This document shows positions 10,375 to 18,741 of a DNA stretch of 64,000 nucleotides, piece by piece. This DNA comes from Gordonia pseudamarae (lineage in GTDB: Bacteria > Actinomycetota > Actinomycetes > Mycobacteriales > Mycobacteriaceae). The notes under the pieces are model-generated. The model worked only from the letters and a program-made list of their open reading frames with translations. It had not been told where the DNA came from and did no database searches. A program made the translations under genes and the position numbers. Within the stretch, counting starts at the first letter, position 1; the number at the start of each line of letters is the position of its first letter. The stretch is from positions 496,001-560,000 of the forward strand of contig NZ_CP045809.1 of assembly GCF_025273675.1 (NCBI RefSeq), given 5' to 3'.

Positions 10375-12081
10375 TCAGCGCAGCGCGCCCGCCGCGGCCC
10401 GGATGTCGTCGGAGGTGATGGTGGTCAGTTCCTCGGCGTCGGGTGCTTGACCGTCGATGTCGGCGAACAGGCGCAGGTCGCGGTGCCGGGAGGCGCTCTC
10501 GATGAGGTTGCGCACGAAGCGGGCGTTGCCGAACGAGGGGTCTTTGAGGCGGCCCTGGGCGTCGAGTACGGCGAGCACGTTCTCCAGGACGCCGTAGGCG
10601 TTGCGGGTGAGCCGGTCGCCCGACGACGCGGCCATCGAGTCGGCGATCTTGATCAGGTCGGTCGCCGTGTACGAGGCGAAGTCGATGGTGGTGGTGAAGC
10701 GTGAGCGCAGTCCGGGGTTGGAGTCGAGGAAGCGCTGCATGGGTTCGGGGTAGCCGGCGGCGATCACCACGAACCGGTCGCGGTCGTCCTCCATCCGTTT
10801 GAGGATGGTGTCGATGGCTTCGGTGCCGTACGGGTCACCGTCGGTGAAGCCCTCGGTGTGCAGGGCGTATGCCTCGTCGATGAACAGCACCCCGCCCATC
10901 GCCTCGTCGAGTTTGGCTTTGGTCCGGGCGACGGTGTGCCCGTGGTACTGCCCGATGAGGCCGGATCGGTCCACTTCGACAACGTGCCCGCCGTCGAGGA
11001 TGCCGAGTGCCTTGTAGAGGCGGGCGATGATGCGGGCGATGGTGGTCTTGCCGGTACCGGGTGGGCCGGTGAACACGAAGTGTTCGGTCATCCGGGGTTG
11101 GGGTAGGCCCGCGTCGCGGCGGGCGATCTGGGCGCGGGTCTGCGCCATGATGATCATGACCTGGCGTTTGATGGACTGCTGCCCGACCTGGCTGTTGAGG
11201 TCGGCGAGCACTGCTTCGAGTGTGTCGCCGGCGCCGGTTTGTCGGGCTTCGGTGTCGGGTTGTCCGGTGTTTTCGTCGGTGGGGGCGGGCGGTCCGGGTG
11301 CGTCGGAGACGGCCGCCGCGGCCCGGGTGACGGTGATCCGGGGTGCCGACTCGCGCCCGGCCATCGCCTCCTTGAGGCCGGGCAGGTCGGGCCGCAGCGC
11401 GAACGCGTGATGGAAGTCGTTCATCGCCGCGTCCTCGGTGTCTTCGGCGCGGGCGATCAGGCCGCGCACCAGCAGGGCCTCGGCGTGGATCTGCGGCAGG
11501 AACTCCTGCTCGAGCAGCGAGGTCAGATAGCCTTTGGCCGGGGCCATCGCGCCGACCTCGGCCAGCAGGATCGCGCTCAGCAGCCGCGCCGACGCGTCGA
11601 GGTACTTGTCGTGGCCCATCACCCCGCGCAGTGCGGTGATGGCGTTGTCGCGGTCGCCGGTGACGTAGGCGTGGTAGCCGCGCAGGTAGATACCCTGCTC
11701 GGTGTCGGCGGCGATCCGGCCGATGGCGGTGTACGCGAGGTTGTGTTCCTTGTTGTTCAGGTGCGACGCGGCGATCGCCGACCACAGGTCGGTGTGATTG
11801 CGCAGCCGGTAGGTGACGTACGGGCCGATCACGAACCGGGAGTCGAGGCTGACCCGGGTACGCCGACGTTCCTCGCCGAAGCGGTGTTCGTACCGGGCCA
11901 TCTGCTCGAGTGCCTCGTCGGAGCGATGCGAGAGCGCGTGCAAGCCGAGCCAGCCGTCGGCCATACCCTCATCAAGGGTGACAGCGTGTTCGAATTGCAT
12001 CGTGGCCGACGCGGTGCGCCCCGAGCGGTACGCCTGCGCCCCGGCCAGCCATGCCGTTCGTGCCCGGCCCTGATCGCGCAT
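10375..12081 (-). CDS. eccA: EccA-like AAA+ ATPase of type VII (ESX) secretion
   Basis: EccA proteins are cytoplasmic AAA+ ATPases that support export of ESX and PE/PPE substrates. The 568-residue product has the EccA layout: an N-terminal TPR-type helical domain (about 1-245), a Pro/Thr-rich linker (about 246-285) and a CbxX/CfqX-type AAA domain with Walker A GPPGTGKTT (339-347), Walker B GVLFIDEAYAL and a sensor region RDRFVVIAAGYPE. ATG 12081 is chosen because the TPR domain begins there. No other ESX genes (eccB to eccE, mycP, esxA/B) are in the window, so this copy is an orphan. It could serve a distant ESX locus. Confidence 0.85.
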   Translation of the reverse strand: MRDQGRARTAWLAGAQAYRSGRTASATMQFEHAVTLDEGMADGWLGLHALSHRSDEALEQMARYEHRFGEERRRTRVSLDSRFVIGPYVTYRLRNHTDLWSAIAASHLNNKEHNLAYTAIGRIAADTEQGIYLRGYHAYVTGDRDNAITALRGVMGHDKYLDASARLLSAILLAEVGAMAPAKGYLTSLLEQEFLPQIHAEALLVRGLIARAEDTEDAAMNDFHHAFALRPDLPGLKEAMAGRESAPRITVTRAAAAVSDAPGPPAPTDENTGQPDTEARQTGAGDTLEAVLADLNSQVGQQSIKRQVMIIMAQTRAQIARRDAGLPQPRMTEHFVFTGPPGTGKTTIARIIARLYKALGILDGGHVVEVDRSGLIGQYHGHTVARTKAKLDEAMGGVLFIDEAYALHTEGFTDGDPYGTEAIDTILKRMEDDRDRFVVIAAGYPEPMQRFLDSNPGLRSRFTTTIDFASYTATDLIKIADSMAASSGDRLTRNAYGVLENVLAVLDAQGRLKDPSFGNARFVRNLIESASRHRDLRLFADIDGQAPDAEELTTITSDDIRAAAGALR

Positions 12082-12242
12082 GTGCGTACCGGCCCCCTTC
12101 CTGAACGTGTGGCAGCTGTGGTCAATGTAGGCCACTGGTGCGGGACACGAAACTCCACACGCCGCGTGTTAAGCAGCATCTCAGCCGGGTTCCATGTACT
12201 CCTGACGCTGGTCTGGATGAAATACGATCGCCCTTCGGGGAG

Positions 12243-12276
12243 CTATTTGATCTAGATTGACTTCTGGATCAAATAG
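12243..12276. promoter_or_regulatory. Perfect 10-bp inverted repeat in the fic promoter, probable operator
   Basis: CTATTTGATC (12243-12252) and GATCAAATAG (12267-12276) are perfect inverted arms around a 14-nt AT-rich spacer. The right arm abuts the fic ribosome-binding site GAGGAGGG. The Fic protein carries a C-terminal winged helix, so autoregulation through this site is the simplest reading. A stem-loop in the mRNA leader is the alternative. Confidence 0.6.
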
Positions 12277-12289
12277 AGGAGGGTGGTAG

Positions 12290-13492
12290 GTGGCCTATCG
12301 CACACTGAAGGCAGTTTTTCACATCAAGGATCGGGCTGCCGCCGACGCCGAGGAGACGGCACGCCGGAGCTCGCCCGCCACCATCACCTGGGATTTCTCC
12401 ATCGGCGACCACGCGATGTTCTGTCTCGTGACACCGGAGATCGCGGTGCTCATCGAGCGTGTCATGTCTCTGGAGTCGACGATCCGCGGTCGGTGGTCGG
12501 CGCTGCCGGGTGTGGCTCGCGCGCACTACCTCGACTCGATGATCGTCGAGGAGATCCAGGCCACCAACGAGATCGAGGCCGTTCATTCGTCGCGCCAGGA
12601 AATCACTGAGGCACTCGATGCACTCAGGGAGGACGACACAATCGGAACTCGAAGGTTCAAGGAGGTGGCCCGCCTCTACTTGAGTCTCGGGGACGAGTCG
12701 GTGACCAGTCCGAGTGACCTGGATGACCTCCGGTCGATGTACGACTCGGTGACCGCCGGTGAGGTACGTGAGGAGGACGCGCCCGACGGCGAGCGATTCC
12801 GGAAAGGCCCGGTCACGGTCACCTCGGGTCAGAAGGCCGTGCACTCGGGGGTCGTTCCCGAATCGGCGATCAACGCAGGTCTGACAACCATGCTCGAACA
12901 GTCTCGTGACGACGAGATTCCGCAGCTCGTCCGTGCCGTGGTCGCCCACTTCATCTTCGAAAATGTCCACCCGTTCTACGACGGCAACGGCAGGACTGGC
13001 CGCTTCCTGCTGGCTGTCGAACTCAGTCGGTCGCTGACGCCGATCGCCTGGCTGTCTTTGTCGGCGACGATCGCCGATGACAAGGACCGCTACTATCGCG
13101 CGTTCGCCGACGCCGAGAATCCTCTCAACCGTGGCGACATCACCCCCTTCGTGGTGACGATGTTGGAGATCATCGCGTCGGCGCAGAGCCGCCTGGACTC
13201 TGATCTCGTCGACCGACTGACCAGGTTGCGTATGCTTTCCGATGTCATCGCCGAGCAGGTACCCGGCGACGATCCCACCAGGGACATCGTGTACATGGTC
13301 GGTCAGGGTGTCCTGTTCGGTCCGGGCGGCACGATCACGTTGGACGAGATCGCCAACGCGTCGGGGAAGTCGAAACAGTTCATCCGCAAACGAATCCAGG
13401 CCCCGATCGACGACGGCATCATCGAGACTGTCTCGCGCCGCCCCCTCCGATTCCGCCTGTCGGCACGCTGGCGGAACGAAGTAGGTATCTGA
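12290..13492 (+). CDS. Fic-domain protein with C-terminal winged helix (class II, putative AMPylator)
   Basis: Fic enzymes usually transfer AMP from ATP to hydroxyl side chains of target proteins. The 400-residue product has the complete active site HPFYDGNGRTGR (H227 is the catalytic base). N-terminal to it is an autoinhibitory-helix motif, TNEIEA (92-97), close to the canonical (S/T)xxxE(G/N) but with Ala last. The C-terminal 60 residues (TLDEIANASGKSKQFIRKRI and the following strand region) read as a winged helix-turn-helix. GTG 12290 is chosen because GAGGAGGG lies 6-7 nt upstream. A 10-bp inverted repeat overlaps the leader. No FicA-type partner is seen; a decayed YefM-YoeB pair follows. 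Confidence 0.87.
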   Translation: MAYRTLKAVFHIKDRAAADAEETARRSSPATITWDFSIGDHAMFCLVTPEIAVLIERVMSLESTIRGRWSALPGVARAHYLDSMIVEEIQATNEIEAVHSSRQEITEALDALREDDTIGTRRFKEVARLYLSLGDESVTSPSDLDDLRSMYDSVTAGEVREEDAPDGERFRKGPVTVTSGQKAVHSGVVPESAINAGLTTMLEQSRDDEIPQLVRAVVAHFIFENVHPFYDGNGRTGRFLLAVELSRSLTPIAWLSLSATIADDKDRYYRAFADAENPLNRGDITPFVVTMLEIIASAQSRLDSDLVDRLTRLRMLSDVIAEQVPGDDPTRDIVYMVGQGVLFGPGGTITLDEIANASGKSKQFIRKRIQAPIDDGIIETVSRRPLRFRLSARWRNEVGI

Positions 13493-13556
13493 TTTCCCGC
13501 TTTCCTGATGGCATGGCGAAGGTGGCCGCTCAGAGTCGTTTCGGGCGGGGTTGTAA

Positions 13557-13745
13557 CCCGCGGCCGATGTAGAGATCACCTCCAAGCGCGGCAACGCGGT
13601 GCTGATGTCGCTCGCGCAGTACGAGGCGCTGCAGGAGACGGCGTACCTGTTGCGTTCGCCCGCGAACGCACGGCGTCTGCTGGAGTCGATGGTGCAGGCC
13701 GAAGCCGGTCAACTCGTCGAGCATGAGCTGGATACCGACGACTGA
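13557..13745 (+). pseudogene. 5'-truncated YefM/Phd-family antitoxin
   Basis: An open frame starting just after a TAA (13554-13556) encodes EITSKRGNAVLMS, YEALQETAYLLRSPANARRL and a C-terminal tail ending EHELDTDD. These are the middle and toxin-binding tail of a YefM/RelJ antitoxin. The 25-35 residues of the N-terminal DNA-binding beta-sheet domain that should precede EITS are missing, and no start codon exists before GTG 13599 or ATG 13605. A roughly 46-residue tail could still be made. The stop overlaps the toxin ATG (TGATG), the normal coupling of such operons. Confidence 0.75.
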
Positions 13746-14002
13746 TGCGTCTGGTCTTCACGCCGCGTGGCTGGGAGGACTGCACCCACTGGCAGACCGC
13801 CGATCGGCAGAAGCTCACACGGATCAATCGGCTGATCACCGAGACCCTGCGCGAACCATCCGGCGGTATCGGAAAACCGGAACCCCTGCGTCAGGCGCTC
13901 ACCGGCCTGTGGTCACGCCGTATCGACGACGAGCATCGTCTCGTCTACCAGGTCGACGGCGACGACCTGATCATCCTCAAGGCCCGCTACCAGTACGAAT
14001 GA
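13745..14002 (+). CDS. yoeB: YoeB/Txe-family mRNA-interferase toxin with altered active-site histidine
   Basis: YoeB toxins bind the ribosomal A site and cut mRNA. The 85-residue protein matches the family end to end, including GIGKPEPLRQALTGLWSRRI and DDEHRLVYQV; Glu46 and Arg65 are present. The canonical C-terminal RYHY reads RYQY followed by an extra Glu, so the catalytic His at position 83 is Gln (codon CAG, one base from CAC) while Tyr84 is kept. In E. coli YoeB, His83 takes part in catalysis, so activity is probably reduced or lost. The gene follows the antitoxin remnant with TGATG overlap. Confidence 0.82.
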   Translation: MRLVFTPRGWEDCTHWQTADRQKLTRINRLITETLREPSGGIGKPEPLRQALTGLWSRRIDDEHRLVYQVDGDDLIILKARYQYE

Positions 14003-14009
14003 CTCCCGC

Positions 14010-14025
14010 GTCGCAGGTCTGCGAC
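14010..14025 (+). terminator. Short inverted repeat downstream of the toxin gene
   Basis: GTCGCAG-GT-CTGCGAC, with 7-bp perfect arms, begins 8 nt after the yoeB stop. It has no T-run. It may be a weak terminator. Confidence 0.35.
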
Positions 14026-14118
14026 ATGGGAACGTCAGGGGTCTGTGCGCATCGCTGCGACGGGGATGGCCAGCGCGCGACGGCGGCTCGTCAGTGTTGA
14101 CCGGGTGCTTGCGGGCAG

Positions 14119-14514
14119 TCACGACGCGGTGAACCCGCTGATCTCGAAGCCGATGACGATTGCGGCAACCGCGATTCCCACAGGTACTGCGGCGAACAGG
14201 TACCCGTGCCCGAGGGATCGGTATCGCCTGTTGAGCAGGAGTAGCAGGCCGGGTGCCGCCACGGCGGCGATCGAGACGGCCCAAGATGCCCAATACCCCA
14301 ATGAGGCATTGGCCGCGTTATATCCAGGCGAGCCGGGTCGCAGGCTTGGACCCACGATATCGAGTGCGCCCTGGGTACGGAGCGTGACCGGTGCGTAGAC
14401 CGCGATTGCGACTGCAAGTCCGATCCCGAGCCCTGCGACGAACAGCCAGAGCAGTCGGTCATCCGAGGTGCTGTTCGTCTGCCCGGTGTCTCTTCGGCTG
14501 GGAGACAACGTCAT
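14119..14514 (-). CDS. Small integral membrane protein of unknown function
   Basis: A 131-residue protein with three hydrophobic segments, about 22-40, 74-93 and 106-126, and a short charged, Ser/Thr-rich cytoplasmic N-terminus. A loop of about 30 residues (TLRTQGALDIVGPSLRPGSP) separates TM1 from TM2. I recognise no family motif. ATG 14514 is preceded by GAGGT at about 7 nt. It lies just downstream of the large NRPS gene on the same strand, 160 bp away, but nothing beyond position links them. GC content is slightly lower than in the neighbours. Confidence 0.6.
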   Translation of the reverse strand: MTLSPSRRDTGQTNSTSDDRLLWLFVAGLGIGLAVAIAVYAPVTLRTQGALDIVGPSLRPGSPGYNAANASLGYWASWAVSIAAVAAPGLLLLLNRRYRSLGHGYLFAAVPVGIAVAAIVIGFEISGFTAS

Positions 14515-14673
14515 CGGGTTACCTCGGCTTCCGTGTTCGTTTCATCGGCGCGCGATCGCTCGGCGAACGGATTCATCCCGATTGTCGGCGAGAATCTGTA
14601 TCAGCGGAGTGACATTGCTATCAGACTTGCCGACGCCATTGTCGCGCGAATCGTTGACAGGACGCGGCAGCGG

Positions 14674-17600
14674 CTAACCCGACCAGGGGGCGATCGGATT
14701 GCCCTGCCAGCGGGTGTGGGCGGGGACTACGTCGCCGCGCATCACCAGCGACGCCGGGCCGACGGTTGCGGACTCGCCGAGGCCCGATGCGGGGAGGGCC
14801 ACACAGTGCGGACCGAGTGTCGCGCCCGCTTCCAACGTCACGTGGTCCATCGCCATGACACGGTCGTGGAACAGGTGCGTCTGCACGACGCAGCCTCGTT
14901 GCACGGTGGCGCCGTCGCCGAGGGTCACCAGGTCGGCTTCGGGTAGCCAGTACGTCTCGCACCACACGCCGCGGCCGATCTTGGCCCCGAGCATCCGCAG
15001 CCACACATTCAAGATCGGGGTGCCGGTGGCGGCATTGGCGAACCAGGGTGCGGCGACGGTTTCGACGAACGCGTCCGACAGTTCGTTGCGCCACACGAAC
15101 GGACTCCACAGGGGCTGCTCGGACACCGGAATCTTACCGACGACCAGCCACTTCGCGGCCGCGGCGATGCAGCAGGCGGCGGCACCGGCCACCAACAGCA
15201 GCAGTCCGGACACCGCGCCCGCGACGACGATAGTGCTGTGGAAGGCGATGTATTGCAGGCCCAGCAGCATGAAAATTCCGAGCCCGAACGACACCATCAC
15301 CGGGATGAGGCGCAGCGTCTCGATGATCGCGCGGGCCACCTTGAGTTTCGTCGGCGGATCGAAGGTGCGGGAGGTGTCGCCCGATGCGGAGGTGCGCCGC
15401 AGCCGGACGGGCGGGCTGCCCAGCCAGCTCGACCCCGATTTGGCCTTCTCCGGGGTCGCCGACAGCACCGCGACCAGGGAGTTCTTCGGCACCTTACGGC
15501 CGGGGCCGGTGATACCGGAGTTGCCGAGGAAGGAGCGTTTGCCCACCTTGGCGTCGTCGATGTGCAGCCACCCGCCGCCGAGCTCGTAGGAGGCGACCAT
15601 GGTGTCGTCGGCGAGGAAGGCGCCGTCGTCGATGGTGGTGAACTTGGGCAGCACCAGCGCGGTGGAGATCTCGGTGCCTCTGCCCACCTTCGCGCCGAGC
15701 GCCCGGAACCAGACCGGGGTGAGCAGGCTCGCGTACAGCGGGAACAGGTAGGTGCGGGCCGAGTCGAGGAGGCGTTCGGTGAACCACACCTGCCATCCGA
15801 CACGTGAGCGCACCGGGTGATAGCCCTTGGTCATCCCGAGCGAGAGCAGCCGCACCGATATCAGCGTGATCAGTGCGAACACCGCGAGCGAGACGATCGC
15901 GGCGACGGGCAGCAGGATCAGCGCGCGCACCATCACATCGCGCAACCGGTCGGCGTACAGCGCCCACGTGCCGATCACCGCCAGACCCGCGCCGAGGGAG
16001 ATCAGCGGTACCGCGGCCAGGAAGAGCGAGGACAGGATGTACAGCGGCACCCACCAGCTGCGCCGGTCGGGGCGGCGGTCGGGCCACGGATGCGAGGCCT
16101 TGCCCTCCTTCTTGGCCGGGGAGCCGGCCCAGTGCTGGCGGGCCTTGACCTTGCCGAACACCGCGGATCCGGCCGCCACCTCGGCGTCGCGGCCGATCAC
16201 CGAACCGGGCATGAGGGTGGAGCGGGCGCCGATCGTTGCGCCCGGTTTGATCACGATCTCACCGATATGCACCACGTCGCCGTCGATCCACCAGCCGGCC
16301 AGATCCACCTCCGGTTCGATGGACGCGCCGTCGCCGACGGTCAACAGGCCGGTGACCGGCGGGATGGTGTGCAGGTCGACGCCGTGGCCGACGGACGCGC
16401 CGAGTGCCCGGGCCAGATGGATCATCCACGGTGCACCCGACAGGTTGGCGGCACCGCTGGCCTCCAGCAGCCGTTCGGCCACCCACAGCCGGATGTGCAC
16501 ACCGCCGCCACGGGCGTATGCGCCGGGGCCGACACCGTGCAGCAGTGCCCGGACCCCGATCGCGGCGATAACCATCCGGCCGGGCGGGGTGATGAACACG
16601 AGGAAGGCGACGATCACGACCCACCAGTCGGCGGTGACCAGCCAGTCGACGTCGCGGTCGGCGGCGTCGACCACGGCGGCGGCCACGTTGTTGATGACCC
16701 CCAGCCAAGTGGCCCACTGCAACCCGGTCAGCGTGGTCAGTGGCACCGACAGCAGCAGCTGGGCGAGACCGGTGGATCGCGGGGTGGGGCGGACATACCG
16801 TTCCTCGATGACCTGCGGTGTGTGCCTGTCGTCGAGATGCCGGGCCAGCGAGCCGAGCCGTGGATGGTCGTACAGGTCGGCGACGGTCACCTCGGGGTGC
16901 CGGGCGCGGATCGCGGTGACCAGCTGTGCCGCCGACAACGATCCACCGCCCTCGGTGAAGAAGTCGGAGTTCGCATCGCCCACCGGCATACCGAGTACAT
17001 CGGTCCACAGCCCGGCCAGCCACTGTTCGGTCTCGCTCAGGTCGGCGGCGTCGGCGGCGACTCCGGGCAGCGGCCATGGCAGGGCGGCCCGGTCGACCTT
17101 GCCCGAGGTGCGGGTGGGCAGTTCGTCGACGAGCGCCAGGCGCGGCACCATCGGCGCCGGCAGCCGCTCGGCCAGGAGTGTGTGTGCCTGTGTCACGTCG
17201 AAGTCCGGGTCGGTGGACACCAGGTAGCCGACGAGCAGTGAGTTTCCGGTGGCCGACTTGCGCACCGCCACCGCGCCGCCGCCGACACCGGGAAGTTGCT
17301 GCAGCGCATTGTCGATCTCGCCGAGCTCGATACGGCGGCCGCCCACCTTCACCTGGTCGTCGGCGCGGCCCTGGAACAGCAGTCCGTCGGCTTCGAGCCT
17401 CACCAGGTCACCGGACCGGTACGCCCGTTCCCAGCCGAGTGTCGGCATCGGCGCGTACTTCTCGGCGTCCTTGGCCGGATCCAGATAGCGGGCCAGGCCG
17501 ACGCCGCCGATCACCAGTTCGCCGACCTCGCCCTCGGCCACCGGTTGTCCGTCGGCGTCGACGACGGCCAGGTCCCAGCCCTGTAGCGGCAGGCCGATGC

Positions 17601-18543
17601 GCACCGGGCCGGTGCCGTCGAGAAGGGCCCCGCACGCGACGACGGTCGCCTCGGTGGGGCCGTAGGTGTTCCACACCTCGCGGCCGTCGACGGCCAGTCG
17701 TTCACCCAGTTCGGGCGGGCAGGCCTCACCGCCGAAGATCAACAGCCGCACCGCTTCGAGTGCCTCCGGCGGCCACAGTGAGGCCAGTGTCGGAACCGTG
17801 GAGACCACGTTGATCTGCCGTTGCACCAGCCAGGGGCCCAGGTCCATGCCGCTGCGGACCAGGGCTCGCGGCGCCGGTACCAGGCACGCGCCGCTGCGCC
17901 AGGCCAGCCACATCTCCTCGCACGAGGCATCGAACGCCACCGACAGCCCGGCCAGCACCCGATCGCCGGGTGCGAGTGGATCGCCGCGCAGGAACAGTCG
18001 CGCCTCGGCGTCGACGAACGCGGCCGCGTTGCGGTGGGTGACCGCCACGCCCTTGGGGGTGCCGGTGGAGCCGGAGGTGAAGATGATCCACGCGTCGTCG
18101 GTGATATCCGGGCGGCCGTCGCCGGTGTTCGCGGCGCCGGTGGTGTTCGCGCCGGGCAGGTTCTCGATGCCGTCCGCTGTGATGATCGCGTCGACGCCGG
18201 CCTCACCGAAGACCAGGGTCGCGCGTTCCTCCGGGTCGTCCGCGTCGACCGGTACATACGCGGCCCCGGCGTAGATGGTGCCCAGGATCGCGATGTACAG
18301 GTCCCGCGAACCCGACGGCATCCGGATCCCGACCCGGCCGCCGCGCGGCACACCCGCGTCCCGCAGCCGGGATGCGGTGCGGCGTACGATGGCCAGCAGT
18401 TCGCGGTAGCTCAGTGTGGTGTCGCCGTCGTCGATGGCAGGGGCGTCGGGAAAGCTCTTGGCGGTCGCGTCCAGGACGTCGCACAACGTGCGTGGCGGGC
18501 TCGCCTGTCCGGACAGCAGATAGTGCTCCGGAATATGGTTCAT
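14674..18543 (-). CDS. Pls-like membrane NRPS: adenylation, carrier, then transmembrane and left-handed beta-helix modules
   Basis: The 1289-residue protein starts with a full adenylation domain: FTSGSTGTPKG (155-165), NTYGPTE (292-298), YRSGDL (375-380), GRADDQVKVGGRRIELGEI (392-410) and Lys482. A carrier domain follows, with Ser535 in FFTEGGGSL as the phosphopantetheine site. The remaining 700 residues alternate hydrophobic segments with three soluble hexapeptide-type blocks (about 740-840, 970-1060 and 1190-1285). There is no condensation or thioesterase domain. This layout and length match the epsilon-poly-L-lysine synthetase (Pls) family, in which the membrane half polymerises an amino acid. 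The amino acid used here was not deduced. The gene diverges from an alpha/beta hydrolase. Confidence 0.85.
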   Translation of the reverse strand: MNHIPEHYLLSGQASPPRTLCDVLDATAKSFPDAPAIDDGDTTLSYRELLAIVRRTASRLRDAGVPRGGRVGIRMPSGSRDLYIAILGTIYAGAAYVPVDADDPEERATLVFGEAGVDAIITADGIENLPGANTTGAANTGDGRPDITDDAWIIFTSGSTGTPKGVAVTHRNAAAFVDAEARLFLRGDPLAPGDRVLAGLSVAFDASCEEMWLAWRSGACLVPAPRALVRSGMDLGPWLVQRQINVVSTVPTLASLWPPEALEAVRLLIFGGEACPPELGERLAVDGREVWNTYGPTEATVVACGALLDGTGPVRIGLPLQGWDLAVVDADGQPVAEGEVGELVIGGVGLARYLDPAKDAEKYAPMPTLGWERAYRSGDLVRLEADGLLFQGRADDQVKVGGRRIELGEIDNALQQLPGVGGGAVAVRKSATGNSLLVGYLVSTDPDFDVTQAHTLLAERLPAPMVPRLALVDELPTRTSGKVDRAALPWPLPGVAADAADLSETEQWLAGLWTDVLGMPVGDANSDFFTEGGGSLSAAQLVTAIRARHPEVTVADLYDHPRLGSLARHLDDRHTPQVIEERYVRPTPRSTGLAQLLLSVPLTTLTGLQWATWLGVINNVAAAVVDAADRDVDWLVTADWWVVIVAFLVFITPPGRMVIAAIGVRALLHGVGPGAYARGGGVHIRLWVAERLLEASGAANLSGAPWMIHLARALGASVGHGVDLHTIPPVTGLLTVGDGASIEPEVDLAGWWIDGDVVHIGEIVIKPGATIGARSTLMPGSVIGRDAEVAAGSAVFGKVKARQHWAGSPAKKEGKASHPWPDRRPDRRSWWVPLYILSSLFLAAVPLISLGAGLAVIGTWALYADRLRDVMVRALILLPVAAIVSLAVFALITLISVRLLSLGMTKGYHPVRSRVGWQVWFTERLLDSARTYLFPLYASLLTPVWFRALGAKVGRGTEISTALVLPKFTTIDDGAFLADDTMVASYELGGGWLHIDDAKVGKRSFLGNSGITGPGRKVPKNSLVAVLSATPEKAKSGSSWLGSPPVRLRRTSASGDTSRTFDPPTKLKVARAIIETLRLIPVMVSFGLGIFMLLGLQYIAFHSTIVVAGAVSGLLLLVAGAAACCIAAAAKWLVVGKIPVSEQPLWSPFVWRNELSDAFVETVAAPWFANAATGTPILNVWLRMLGAKIGRGVWCETYWLPEADLVTLGDGATVQRGCVVQTHLFHDRVMAMDHVTLEAGATLGPHCVALPASGLGESATVGPASLVMRGDVVPAHTRWQGNPIAPWSG

Positions 18544-18741
18544 GCATCGCCGCCGTTCGTCACCAGGAGAGAATATCGCCCGTCAGGTCCCGGCGGGGAC
18601 CATGCCATCGAGTGTTCACCCACCGGTTTCTCGGCGGGCCGCGACATCCGGGCGGCCACGGCGTGTAGGTTCGGCGTCGGGGGTGTGCGGGACATGTCCA
18701 CCGCACGATCGAGACGGCCCGCGCAGCCGGGCGAGAGGACG

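Noticed and set aside
14533..14700. Frame reading NLYQRSDIAIRLADAIVARI, reminiscent of a GntR N-terminus
   Set aside because: The match is weak and short, and it runs antisense into the Pls-like gene. It is not enough to call a remnant.
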